Assembly (NCBI GenBank): GCA_016713425.1
Contig: JADJPE010000005.1
Location: forward strand, 5,244,501 to 5,308,500
DNA length: 64,000 nucleotides
Direction: 5' to 3'
Origin: Deltaproteobacteria bacterium
GTDB lineage: Bacteria; Myxococcota; Kuafuiibacteriia; Kuafuiibacteriales; Kuafuiibacteriaceae
This document shows, piece by piece, positions 50,915 through 62,420 of the stretch. The position numbers and the translations under genes were made by a program. The notes under the pieces were generated by a model. It was not told the origin of the DNA. It worked only from the letters and a program-made list of their open reading frames with translations, and did not search any database. Positions within the stretch are counted from its first letter, which is position 1; each line of letters begins with the position of its first letter.

Positions 50915-51949
50915 ATGGCAAAGGTTGACCTCGGAGCGCATTTTCGCGCGGTGGCGCGCGGTCTCGGCATCCACGTCCTCGTGCCCCTCTTCGTCGCGTC
51001 GATGGGATGCGGTGAGCTTACGGCGCCCGACCGTGCCGACGCTGGCGAGGGCGACAGTGCGCAACACACCACGGCATCCAAACCAGACAGTGGTCAAGTG
51101 ACTCACGTTCGTCGCTTTCGACTGATCGTGTCGAAGAGCGGGGATGGGCGTGGGCGAATCGCAGCGTCAGAAGAGACGCCCTCGATCGATTGCGGGACGA
51201 ATTGTAGCGAGTCCTACGATGCCGGCACGATCGTGACCTTGATTGCGACGCCCGAAGCGGGGGCCCAGTTCGGGGGATGGGGCGGTGATTGTCACGTGGT
51301 CCAAGACACGTGTCAGGTCACAATGGACGGGGACCGTGAGGTGGTGGCGGCGTTCGATCATCAGCTGGTTTCGCTTTCGGTCACGTTTTCGGGGGACGGG
51401 CGCGGCGAGATCGCATCGAAGGATGGCGAGATCGCCTGTCCGGGCAAGTGTTCGGCGAGCTACGCGATGGGTTCATCGGTGACCCTTTCCGCAGAACCGG
51501 ATGCGACGTCGATTTTCGATGGCTGGACAGGCTCGTCTTGCGTGCCCACATCGTCCGTTGAAGCGGTGTGCGAGGTCGACATGGAATCGGCCGTGACGGT
51601 GGGCGCGAGGTTTTTGCCTTCGCGGGTACGGGTCAGCAAGGAAGGCAATGGAGAAGGCATTGTGGTTTCGAGCCCCGACGGCATCGAGTGCGGTGATGCC
51701 TGTACGTCCGCTTTCGCGCCTGGTTCCGCCGTCACGCTCTCCGCCCTGCCGTCTGAACACTCTCGGTTCTTGAAATGGAGCGCTGGATGCGACGACGTGG
51801 CCGATGACCGATGCGTGGTGAGCGTCGACCGACCGCGTGACGTTTCGGCCGAATTCGGATTGATGGAATATCTGCTTTCCGTCCATCCAAAGCGTGACCG
51901 CGTCGTTCAACCAAACACTCGTGCCGCTGTCCGTCTCACTGGTCGGTGA
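50915..51949 (+). CDS. Cys-paired repeat lipoprotein, N-terminal fragment of a frameshifted gene
   Basis: 344 residues. A signal peptide with lipobox 'ASMGC' (Cys about 32) and a short linker are followed by four or five repeats of the bacterial 'GxGxI...C...C...GxxVTLxAxP...FxGWxGxC' type (InlB-B/bacterial-repeat family), each with paired Cys. The last repeat breaks off in 'LLSVHPKRDRVV' and is followed by a nonsense tail. The next frame continues the same repeat pattern, so this is the front part of a longer protein. Confidence 0.6.
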   Translation: MAKVDLGAHFRAVARGLGIHVLVPLFVASMGCGELTAPDRADAGEGDSAQHTTASKPDSGQVTHVRRFRLIVSKSGDGRGRIAASEETPSIDCGTNCSESYDAGTIVTLIATPEAGAQFGGWGGDCHVVQDTCQVTMDGDREVVAAFDHQLVSLSVTFSGDGRGEIASKDGEIACPGKCSASYAMGSSVTLSAEPDATSIFDGWTGSSCVPTSSVEAVCEVDMESAVTVGARFLPSRVRVSKEGNGEGIVVSSPDGIECGDACTSAFAPGSAVTLSALPSEHSRFLKWSAGCDDVADDRCVVSVDRPRDVSAEFGLMEYLLSVHPKRDRVVQPNTRAAVRLTGR

Positions 51950-53543
51950 TGGGGCCGGCGTCGTCCGAACGAATGATGGGGAGATCGTATGCCCACCCGA
52001 TTGTTCCCATAGCTATCCGCAGGGCACCTCCGTCTCACTGTCGGCCACTGCAGAGGCCTCGGCGAGTTACTTCGAAGGATGGTCGGGTGCCTGCGCAGGA
52101 TCCGCGGGCTGTTCGGTGACCTTGGATGGCACGACGTCTGTGACTGCGACGCTCCTGCGTACGCGCGTCAACGTGAGCCTCACGGGCGCGGGGACCGGGC
52201 GCGTCACGATGATGCCGGGCAACTTAGATTGCACGGCCTCCTGTTCGTTTCCCGTGGCGAACAACGCCAACATCGAGTTTACGATGCATCCCGAAGGCTA
52301 CGACCGGTTCGTCGGCTGGAGCGGTGCTTGTTCGGGGACAGGTGATCGTTGCCGGGTTCGCGCTCAGCGTACGCTGTCGATCTCGGCCGAGCTCCGTCAC
52401 CCGCGGCCCCCGGTCGCAACGTATGCGGAAGCGACGTTGGTTCTTGGACAGCCGAACATGGAAACGGCAGGCGCAAATACGGGTGGATTGAGTGCTTCGT
52501 CTTTGAACGGGCCGAGAGGTTGCGCGACGGACGGAACGCACCTGTGGGTCGCGGACGCCTCGAATTCGCGCGTGCTTCAGTGGAACAGCGAACCGACAAC
52601 CAATCATCAACCGGCGGATGTGATCCTCGGTCAGATTGCGGACGATGTGGGAACCGCGCACACGAGCATTGCTGGTCTCGCGAATCCTGCCGGGCTCTCC
52701 GTTGCGCCGGATGGAGCTCTTCTTGTCGCCGACACGGCCAATTCACGCATCGTACGCTGGAATGAACCGCCCACCGCAAATGGGCAGGATGCCAATGCGA
52801 TCATCGGGAACAGCAGTGCCGACACGCTCGTAAGTGGCACGGCGCAGAACAGGCTTTTCCGGCCCTTTGCGCTTACCTTTGCGGGCGCCCGAATGATCGT
52901 CGCAGATGCGGGGAACAATCGAGTTTCGATCTTCGGGAGCACGCCCACGGTGACGGGTTTCGCTTCGGCACAGGATGTTCTTGGCCAGATCTCTTTCGAA
53001 GCCCAGACGAGATACATGTACGACCCGCTCAATCCAACCGTGCCACCGCCGAACGCGGGCACGATCAGCGATCCCTTCGGTGTCTTCTACGACTCCGTGG
53101 GTGACAGGCTGTACGTCGCAGATACGGGCAATCATCGCGTCTTGGTCTGGAACGGTATCCCCGCAACGACACGAGGGACCCTGACACCAGCGGACATAAT
53201 CCTCGGCCAGCCGAACGCTACGAGCATAGAGCCCAATCGGGGTCGACCATGGAGTGAGCTCGATGGTACGAGAATGAGATCGCCCCGCACCGCACTTGTT
53301 GCTCACGGAAGTCTTTTCGTTGCGGACGCGGGCAACGTCCGCATTCTGGTCTGGACGCCACCCCCGACCGACGCGGAGCAGCACCCAACGCGCGTCCTCG
53401 GTCAGTCCTCGGAATATGTCAAAGTCATGCCTAGCCCGTCCTCGAGAAGTTTCAATCCCTGGGGGCTGTGTGCGACGGACGACTTTCTCTACGTGATCGA
53501 CGGCGACCAGCACCGCGTCTTGCGTTTCGACCTCGACCCCTGA
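51894..53543 (+). CDS. Cys-paired repeat and NHL/beta-propeller protein, C-terminal fragment
   Basis: 549 residues from GTG 51894. In this frame the chain reads 'SIQSVTASFNQTLVPLSVSL' and continues with two more GxGxI/Cys repeats of the upstream gene, then a 370-residue domain of NHL-type repeats ('GPRGCATDGTHLWVADASNSRVLQW', 'GVFYDSVGDRLYVADTGNHRVLVWN'), a beta-propeller. There is no signal peptide, as expected for a downstream fragment. The two fragments overlap by 56 bases and are best read as one gene that lost part of a repeat with a frameshift near 51,880-51,895. Confidence 0.6.
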   Translation: MTASFNQTLVPLSVSLVGDGAGVVRTNDGEIVCPPDCSHSYPQGTSVSLSATAEASASYFEGWSGACAGSAGCSVTLDGTTSVTATLLRTRVNVSLTGAGTGRVTMMPGNLDCTASCSFPVANNANIEFTMHPEGYDRFVGWSGACSGTGDRCRVRAQRTLSISAELRHPRPPVATYAEATLVLGQPNMETAGANTGGLSASSLNGPRGCATDGTHLWVADASNSRVLQWNSEPTTNHQPADVILGQIADDVGTAHTSIAGLANPAGLSVAPDGALLVADTANSRIVRWNEPPTANGQDANAIIGNSSADTLVSGTAQNRLFRPFALTFAGARMIVADAGNNRVSIFGSTPTVTGFASAQDVLGQISFEAQTRYMYDPLNPTVPPPNAGTISDPFGVFYDSVGDRLYVADTGNHRVLVWNGIPATTRGTLTPADIILGQPNATSIEPNRGRPWSELDGTRMRSPRTALVAHGSLFVADAGNVRILVWTPPPTDAEQHPTRVLGQSSEYVKVMPSPSSRSFNPWGLCATDDFLYVIDGDQHRVLRFDLDP

Positions 53544-53689
53544 AGTAGATCTGTGCTTGGCAGAGCAGTCCGCCTGTCGTCTCAAGTCGGGCGCTTTGGG
53601 ACGAGAGTTGAGGCGTGTTGAAAACTCACGATACGCAGCCCTTCGAGTTCGAGGTGCTCGTCAGCCAATCTCTCGGCGAATATGCGCCC

Positions 53690-56350
53690 CTAGGGTGACA
53701 AGAGATCCGTGAGCGCGGTCTGACGTTTCCGACTGTCGGCCTGGCGCACGGCAAGAGCAAAAGCGCGTCGACTTCCGACGAACACGGCCAATCGTTTGGC
53801 GCGCGTGAGCGCCGTGTACACGAGGTTTCGGAAGAGCATGTTATGGTGCTGCCCGAGGACGGGCACGATCACCGCCGGGAACTCGCTTCCCTGGCTCTTG
53901 TGGATGGTGATCGCGTAGGCAAGTGAAAGCTCCGAAAGCACATCACGCTCGAAGACGACCGTGCGCGACTCAGGGCCGGAGAACGTGACTTCGACGGCGC
54001 CCTCGCTCGGATCGATGCGCGTGATGTGGCCGATATCTCCGTTGAAGACCCCAAGATCGTAGTTGTTGCGGGTCTGAATGACGCGGTCGTTCACCCGAAA
54101 GATCCGGTCGCCGAGCGTGATCGAGGCCTTCTCGTCCGCGGGCGGGTTCCATACTCGCTGGAGCACCTCGTTCAGGTTCAAGGTGCCGAGCGTTCCGCGG
54201 ACCTGAGGCGTCAAGACCTGCACCTCACACGCCTGGCGACCGCCGCCGAACCACTTCGGTATCGTCTGCGTGTAGAGACGAACGACGGTGTCCACGGCGG
54301 TCAGTCCGTAGTGGATGGACGACCAGGGGTGGACCGCCTTCAAGATCTCCCGAATCTCGTCGATCTCGGAGCCGGCTTTCGCCAGCCGCGCCAGGTCGAC
54401 GTGTTCGAACTTGTCGGGTATCTTTAGAACCGGCGCGCGCAACGAAGCGGCATCGGCCACGTCGGACTCATCGGGGCGATAGAGCCGGTCGACGGCGATC
54501 TCGCCGTCGACGTTCACGAGGCGGCCCACCCATTCCTCCTCGCGCTTGAGCAAAGCACTCGCGCCATCCGCGTCCTGGGCGCGCGCGATCGCCGCGCGTG
54601 CGCGATGCAAGAACTGGATCTGCGCCTGCGTGGCCTCGTCGGCATCGACAAAGAGACAATCGTGGCCGTCGCGAAAGGCGTCCGGCTGTGCGAGCGGCGA
54701 GATGATCCGGGGCACGGCGCCGGTGTTGATCTCGTGGGCAAAGCGGATGATGGAGGATGCCTCCGCTTGCCGGAAGACCTTGGTCAAGCGAAAGCGAGGA
54801 ATCGCTTGGGTGCGCAAGAGGTCGGCGAGAACGTCCCCCGCCCCGACCGCCGGGAGCTGATCGGGATCGCCGATGAACAGCACCTGCGCGGCGCTGGGCA
54901 CGGCCTTGAGCAACGACGCCGCAAGGCTTATGTCCAGCATGGAGACTTCGTCGACGACGAGGAAGTCGCACTCGAGCGCGTTCTCCTCGTTGCGCTTGAA
55001 ACCGCCCTGCCCTGGCTGCCATTCGAGGAGTCGGTGGATCGTTTTGGCCTCGACTCCGATCACCTCGGTCATGCGTTGGGCCGCACGCCCAGTCGGCGCG
55101 GCCAACAACGTCACCTTCTGCATGGCCTGCAGGAGCGCGATGAGGACGCGCGTCGTGGTCGTCTTGCCACACCCGGGACCACCGGTAAGAATCGCGAACG
55201 ACTTTCCCGGGATCTGGCAGACGGCGTCGCGCTGCTCGTCGCTGAGCGCCATGCCCTCCCGAGCGCAATAGCGCTCGACCCAGGCGCGAATCCGAGGCGA
55301 ATCCACCGCCACCGCCGTGTTGACCATCCGGGCGACGCAGGTCGCGGTGTCGAGCTCATCGTAATAAAGCGTACGCGAATAGAAGCACTTGGCTTCCTTG
55401 CCCTCGCGTCGAAGCACGCGCGATTTGATGCGGTCGCGGGCGAGGAGGTCGTTCAAGATCGCGATAATCTTCTCGCCGACGATCGGCTCTCGCAGAAGCT
55501 CGGGGATATTCTCTCGGATCTGGTCTTCGGTCAGAAAACAATGGCCCTCGTCTCGGCTCGCGGCCAGCGTGTGCCGAATCCCCGCGCCCAGTCGAAGATC
55601 GCCGTCGCGCTCGAAACCCATCGCGAGCGCGATGCGGTCGGCCGAGAAGAAGCCAATCCCGTAAATGTCTTCCGCGAGCCGGTACGGATTCTTCGACACG
55701 ACATCGATCGCGCGCGGGCCATAGGTCTTGAAAATCTTCGTCGCGAAAAGCGTGCTGATGCCATATTCCTGGAGGAAGATCATCACGTCCCGGATCGCGC
55801 GATGTGTCTCCCAAGACTCGGTAATGGCCTCAAGCTTCTTGTCGGCGATTCCGGGGACGCTCTTCAGTTCCTCGATGCGCTCCTCGAAGACCTCGAGCGT
55901 CTTCGCGCCGAAGTGCTGAACGATGCGCTTCGCGATCACTGGCCCGACGCCCTTGATGAGCCCTGAGCCTAAGTACTTCTCGAGAGCCGCCGCCGTCGCG
56001 GGCTTCCGTTCGAGCGCGCGCACGGCCTTGAATTGCTCGCCATATTTTGGGTGCCGACCGTAGTGCCCCCAAAACTCCATCGTCGCGCCGGCAAAGACCT
56101 TGACCTGGTGGATGACGACCGGGACCACTCGACCTGGCTCCCGGAACGGCGCCACCTTGAGCACCGTCCATCCCGTCTCGAGGTTGTGATACGTGATCGT
56201 CTCGACGACCCCCGACAGGTGCTCCAACGTCTCAGATGCAGGCGGGGACATCGGGGACCCCGGGGACGGCACAGACGGCGACGGCGACGATGGCGCCGAC
56301 GATGGCGCGGGCGGACGTGGCGGAGGCCGTGGTAGGGAGGTCGATTTCAT
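53690..56350 (-). CDS. recD2: RecD2-type ATP-dependent 5'-3' DNA helicase
   Basis: 886 residues. After a Pro/Ser N-terminal extension (1-40), residues 45-130 form the RecD2 N-terminal OB-like domain ('GVVETITYHNLETGWTVLKV'). The helix-hairpin region 'LIKGVGPVIAKRIV' follows, then Walker A 'TGGPGCGKTTTT' (about 388-399), 'LAAPTGRAAQRM', Walker B 'VVDEVSMLD', 'FIGDPDQLPAVGAGDVL', 'LTKVFRQ' and the C-terminal 'YAITIHKSQGSEF' and 'YTALTRAK'. RecD2 acts in repair outside RecBCD. Single gene. Confidence 0.93.
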   Translation of the reverse strand: MKSTSLPRPPPRPPAPSSAPSSPSPSVPSPGSPMSPPASETLEHLSGVVETITYHNLETGWTVLKVAPFREPGRVVPVVIHQVKVFAGATMEFWGHYGRHPKYGEQFKAVRALERKPATAAALEKYLGSGLIKGVGPVIAKRIVQHFGAKTLEVFEERIEELKSVPGIADKKLEAITESWETHRAIRDVMIFLQEYGISTLFATKIFKTYGPRAIDVVSKNPYRLAEDIYGIGFFSADRIALAMGFERDGDLRLGAGIRHTLAASRDEGHCFLTEDQIRENIPELLREPIVGEKIIAILNDLLARDRIKSRVLRREGKEAKCFYSRTLYYDELDTATCVARMVNTAVAVDSPRIRAWVERYCAREGMALSDEQRDAVCQIPGKSFAILTGGPGCGKTTTTRVLIALLQAMQKVTLLAAPTGRAAQRMTEVIGVEAKTIHRLLEWQPGQGGFKRNEENALECDFLVVDEVSMLDISLAASLLKAVPSAAQVLFIGDPDQLPAVGAGDVLADLLRTQAIPRFRLTKVFRQAEASSIIRFAHEINTGAVPRIISPLAQPDAFRDGHDCLFVDADEATQAQIQFLHRARAAIARAQDADGASALLKREEEWVGRLVNVDGEIAVDRLYRPDESDVADAASLRAPVLKIPDKFEHVDLARLAKAGSEIDEIREILKAVHPWSSIHYGLTAVDTVVRLYTQTIPKWFGGGRQACEVQVLTPQVRGTLGTLNLNEVLQRVWNPPADEKASITLGDRIFRVNDRVIQTRNNYDLGVFNGDIGHITRIDPSEGAVEVTFSGPESRTVVFERDVLSELSLAYAITIHKSQGSEFPAVIVPVLGQHHNMLFRNLVYTALTRAKRLAVFVGSRRAFALAVRQADSRKRQTALTDLLSP

Positions 56351-56410
56351 CGTCGACTCGAGACGACCCAGCTTGACGGCTGCGGCCGTGCATGCGCTAC
56401 GTTTTTCACG

Positions 56411-58519
56411 GTGAATTGGCGATCCTATTGGCCCTTCGTGCTCGTCGCCTTTTTGTACCTCGCGACCTCACCGTACCATCGAGGCCTCAACAACCCCAAC
56501 GAGATGGTCCGTGTATACATGACGAAGGCGGTCGTCGACGACAAGACGTTTGCCATCGACCGCGTCATTCGACAGTGGGGCGGCGTCGACGACAAGGCGG
56601 TTCGAGGGGGCGCGATCTACGCCTCGAAGGCACCGCTCCAAAGCTTGATCGGGGTCCCGGTCTACGCTTTCGCGGCGCCGATCTTCCGGACGTTGGGGCT
56701 CCGGTTCGATAAACTGCGCATCACGTTCGTGCTCCGGATCTTCGGATCGGCGGTCTTTGGGATCGCTTTCGCGTGGCTCTTTCTGGCCTGGGCTGCGGCT
56801 CGGGCCGGGGAGCTCGGCGCTTCCCGGGCCTCGGGGCTGGGCGTCGGGTTGGGCGTCACGCTGGGGACGATGCTCTATCCCTACGCGCTCACGTTCACCG
56901 GGCATCTCTTGGCGGCGGCCGCCTCGGGATGTTGTTTCCTCGGTGTGGTTTGGCTCGCGCGCTGCCGCCCTCGAAGTCGTCGCTGGATCATGGTCGCCGT
57001 CTTTCTCGGGTTCTCGGGGGCGGCTGCACCCTTCGCGGAGTATCCAGCCGCGTTGTCGGTCGCGCCGATTCTTGTCGCCGCCTTCTTCGTCACCCCGACG
57101 TGGAGAGATCGCGTCGACTTGGCCGCATGGATGCTCGTCGGCGGCCTAATCCCGCTCGCGTTTGGACTTCATGCGCACGCCGCCATGTGGGGGTCACCGT
57201 GGCGCACGGGGTATTCGTTCCTGGAGAACGCGAGCTATGTGACGGTCCACAAGGAGGGCTTTTTTGGCGTCCGCAGCCCAAAGTTCGAGGCCTTCGTGGG
57301 TGCCCTCTTCTCCCCAGCCACCGGCTTGTTCTTCTTTTCACCGGTCCTTCTCGTCGGTCTCGCCGCTCTGCTTCGGCGCACTTTCTCCGTGGCCTCGTCT
57401 GGCGCGAATCCGACGACCGACACGCAGCTGCTGGAGCCTTCGGCGCTGAGGGGGCCGCTTCCGAGGGCGCTTGCGGTCGCGACCTTCGCGGGGGTCGTCC
57501 TCGAGGTCCTATTCATTTCGGGGCATACCGGATGGAGAGGCGGGTGGACGCTCGGGCCACGATACATCATCCCGCTCGCGCCGCTCTTGGGGTTCTGGGT
57601 CATCGAAACTCTCGTGGTTCCCAAACTCAGGGGCGCCACCTTGGCGCTGGCCGCGATGTCGATCGTGGCCACGGGCTTCGCAGCCGCGATCTATCCGCAT
57701 CTGTCTGACGTCTTCACCAATCCGCTGAAGACGTTCGTCTGGCCTTCGTACATCAAAGGCTTTGGGAGCTACGGTCTTGGGCATGCACTTGGGCTTACGG
57801 GCTGGCCGGCCAACTTGGTCCACATCGTTCCGCTCATCATCGCCATCGCGTACACCGCCATGGCGGCGGCCGAGCGCTCGCGCCCCGCGAGGCTAAGACA
57901 GGCCTTGGTGCTGTGCGCCGTCGTCGCCTCGGCGGCGCTCGTCGTCGCCTTGGTTCCGGAGCGCGATCCGCTCGCGGCCGATCGCGAAAACGCCCGCCTT
58001 TGGGGCTTTTGGGAGCCAGCGCGGGGAGAGCAACCCTGGCGCGCGCGAGAACATTGGTCGGCGCTCGCGGTGTCCGTCGACGACTTCGGGCACGGCGGTC
58101 GCCGTGCGTGCTCGTGGCGCGTTGCGCGCGACGCGTGCGCATACGGGGACGCGCCGTGGCAAACCTTTCGTCCTGGCACCCTCGTGTTTGATGGAAGGCC
58201 GACGGACGTGCTGCTCCTCCATCCGATCGCCGGCCAGACGGTCGTCGTCGAGGTGCCCGTTCAGCCGGATATGCGGGCGCTCGAAGTCATCGCAGGCCTA
58301 TCGGACGCCGCGATCGAGAGCGACAACGATTCGCCGGTCGTGCTGCGCGCATACCAAGGCAAGAAGCTGCTCTTCGCACGCGAATTCGGCCGCTCTTTGG
58401 GCTTCGACACCTTGAGGCGCACGCTCACATCGACGACGCCCGTCCGCATGGAGGTTTCGGTGCGGGGGCGCGATGGCGCCCGGCACTTCGGCTTCGATGT
58501 CATCCAGAGACCTCTGTAG
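56411..58519 (+). CDS. Large multi-pass membrane protein
   Basis: 702 residues, about eleven hydrophobic segments in the first 500, then a soluble 170-residue domain with a beta-rich pattern. The start 'NWRSYWPFVLVAFLYLATSPYHRG' and the loop with 'NNPNEMVRVYMTKAVVDDKTFAID' resemble the first periplasmic loop of GT-C (PMT/ArnT-like) glycosyltransferases, where an Asp pair follows helix 1. I cannot assign the family with certainty. Start at ATG 56411, 60 bases from the divergent recD2 gene. Confidence 0.65.
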   Translation: MNWRSYWPFVLVAFLYLATSPYHRGLNNPNEMVRVYMTKAVVDDKTFAIDRVIRQWGGVDDKAVRGGAIYASKAPLQSLIGVPVYAFAAPIFRTLGLRFDKLRITFVLRIFGSAVFGIAFAWLFLAWAAARAGELGASRASGLGVGLGVTLGTMLYPYALTFTGHLLAAAASGCCFLGVVWLARCRPRSRRWIMVAVFLGFSGAAAPFAEYPAALSVAPILVAAFFVTPTWRDRVDLAAWMLVGGLIPLAFGLHAHAAMWGSPWRTGYSFLENASYVTVHKEGFFGVRSPKFEAFVGALFSPATGLFFFSPVLLVGLAALLRRTFSVASSGANPTTDTQLLEPSALRGPLPRALAVATFAGVVLEVLFISGHTGWRGGWTLGPRYIIPLAPLLGFWVIETLVVPKLRGATLALAAMSIVATGFAAAIYPHLSDVFTNPLKTFVWPSYIKGFGSYGLGHALGLTGWPANLVHIVPLIIAIAYTAMAAAERSRPARLRQALVLCAVVASAALVVALVPERDPLAADRENARLWGFWEPARGEQPWRAREHWSALAVSVDDFGHGGRRACSWRVARDACAYGDAPWQTFRPGTLVFDGRPTDVLLLHPIAGQTVVVEVPVQPDMRALEVIAGLSDAAIESDNDSPVVLRAYQGKKLLFAREFGRSLGFDTLRRTLTSTTPVRMEVSVRGRDGARHFGFDVIQRPL

Positions 58520-58543
58520 TCTCTGGAGCTGGTCGCGCATCGT

Positions 58544-58837
58544 CTATCGCGTGGGCTTGCGAGGAGGCACCGTCGAAGGCGTTTTCTCCGCCGCCGAATC
58601 CGCAGCGACGGCGGCCACGCACCGCTCCCCCCCGTAGAACCAATCGCCGCACTGGTCGTGCTCGGCGGTGATCGGCCACTGCACGAAAGCGCCCACGTTG
58701 ACCATGTCATCCGTCAGTACGGGGCGAGGCGCGTGTCGATGGCATCCGCCCACGCCCGCGGCCGTATTCGGCCAGCCCTTGATGTCAGCGCGCGGCATCC
58801 AGTTCGCACAGGTCCCACAGCGGCGGTCTTCTTGCAT
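58544..58837 (-). CDS. Small Cys-rich hypothetical protein
   Basis: 97 residues. Pattern 'RRCGTCANW ... GGCHRHAPRP ... WPITAEHDQCGDW': four Cys and a His in a CxxC/CxR/CGxW layout, typical of small uncharacterised zinc-binding proteins. The C-terminal third is Ala/Pro/Thr-rich. No signal peptide. It is convergent with the membrane-protein gene and divergent from nuoL. Confidence 0.7.
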   Translation of the reverse strand: MQEDRRCGTCANWMPRADIKGWPNTAAGVGGCHRHAPRPVLTDDMVNVGAFVQWPITAEHDQCGDWFYGGERCVAAVAADSAAEKTPSTVPPRKPTR

Positions 58838-58956
58838 GCACTACGGGTACGCGATTCCCTGATTCTTCGCAACGCGCGGGACCTCTGTCCCGAGGTGCCC
58901 CCCTGCAATCGTTGATTGCCCTGGTCGACGATCCGGCCTAGTTTCCCGCGCTGACC

Positions 58957-61668
<2,712 letters not shown>

Positions 61669-61687
61669 TGAAGGCCGCGCTAGCCCT

Positions 61688-62407
61688 TCAATCCAGCGCT
61701 TCGAGAATCTGCTCCGCCTTCTTGCCCGTCTCGCCGGTGTCGTCGAGGACACGCGCGCGCTCCAGCACCGGCCGCGCCTTTTCCGGTTCGTTCTTGAGGC
61801 GGTAGAGCACCCCGAGCTGGAGATAGGCGCCGGCGTGGGTATCGTCGATCCGAACGGCCTTGAGGAGCGCTTGTTCAGCCCGCTCGAGATTGCCCTCCAG
61901 AAGCGCTTCTTGACCGACCACAAAGTAGCGGTCGGCGTCGTTCACGACCTCGACATCGAAGAGGAACCGCGCGCCGACGTTTGCCGCGAGGACTCGTGCC
62001 CATCCGGCGCCGTAGATCGAGGCGGCCTCGAGCGCCGCCACCGCTGCGAGCGGGACATCGGGGACAATCGGCTTTCCCTTGCGGCTGATGCGCAGCTTTC
62101 GATAGCGTCCGCGATCTACGAGGCGACGCGCCGTCGTCCCGACGCTCTCGATGACCCCTTTGGCTCCGTCCACCAGGTCGCCGACCGTTACTGGGCCCTC
62201 AGCCAGCGCTGAGGCCTTGGCATCGCGCTCGTCCTGGGGCCCCAACTCGATTTCGGTCTCGCTCTCGGTCTCGGTGAGGTCGCCGCGGCGCGTGCCTTGA
62301 GGCTCGAAGACGACATCGATGACCTGGGCCTGAGCCTTGTCTTTCTGCGGCGCTGCGCCCTTGGCTTCTCCATGCGGTTCCGGAACCGTGGACCTTCGCT
62401 CCGACAT
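61688..62407 (-). CDS. DUF4342-like protein with TPR C-terminus
   Basis: 239 residues. The N-terminal 75 residues are polar with Thr/Glu repeats. Residues 75-150 contain 'VGDLVDGAKGVIESVGTTARRL', 'YRKLRISRKGKPIVPDVPLAAVAALEA', the arrangement of DUF4342-type domains (amphipathic helix, two basic strands, hydrophobic segment). Residues 155-235 are two TPR-like helical pairs ('AEQALLKAVRIDDTHAGAYLQLGVLYRLKNEPEKARPVLERA'). Possibly a membrane-associated scaffold; function unknown. Convergent with nuoL. Confidence 0.65.
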   Translation of the reverse strand: MSERRSTVPEPHGEAKGAAPQKDKAQAQVIDVVFEPQGTRRGDLTETESETEIELGPQDERDAKASALAEGPVTVGDLVDGAKGVIESVGTTARRLVDRGRYRKLRISRKGKPIVPDVPLAAVAALEAASIYGAGWARVLAANVGARFLFDVEVVNDADRYFVVGQEALLEGNLERAEQALLKAVRIDDTHAGAYLQLGVLYRLKNEPEKARPVLERARVLDDTGETGKKAEQILEALD

Positions 62408-62420
62408 AATTGCGTCGAGT

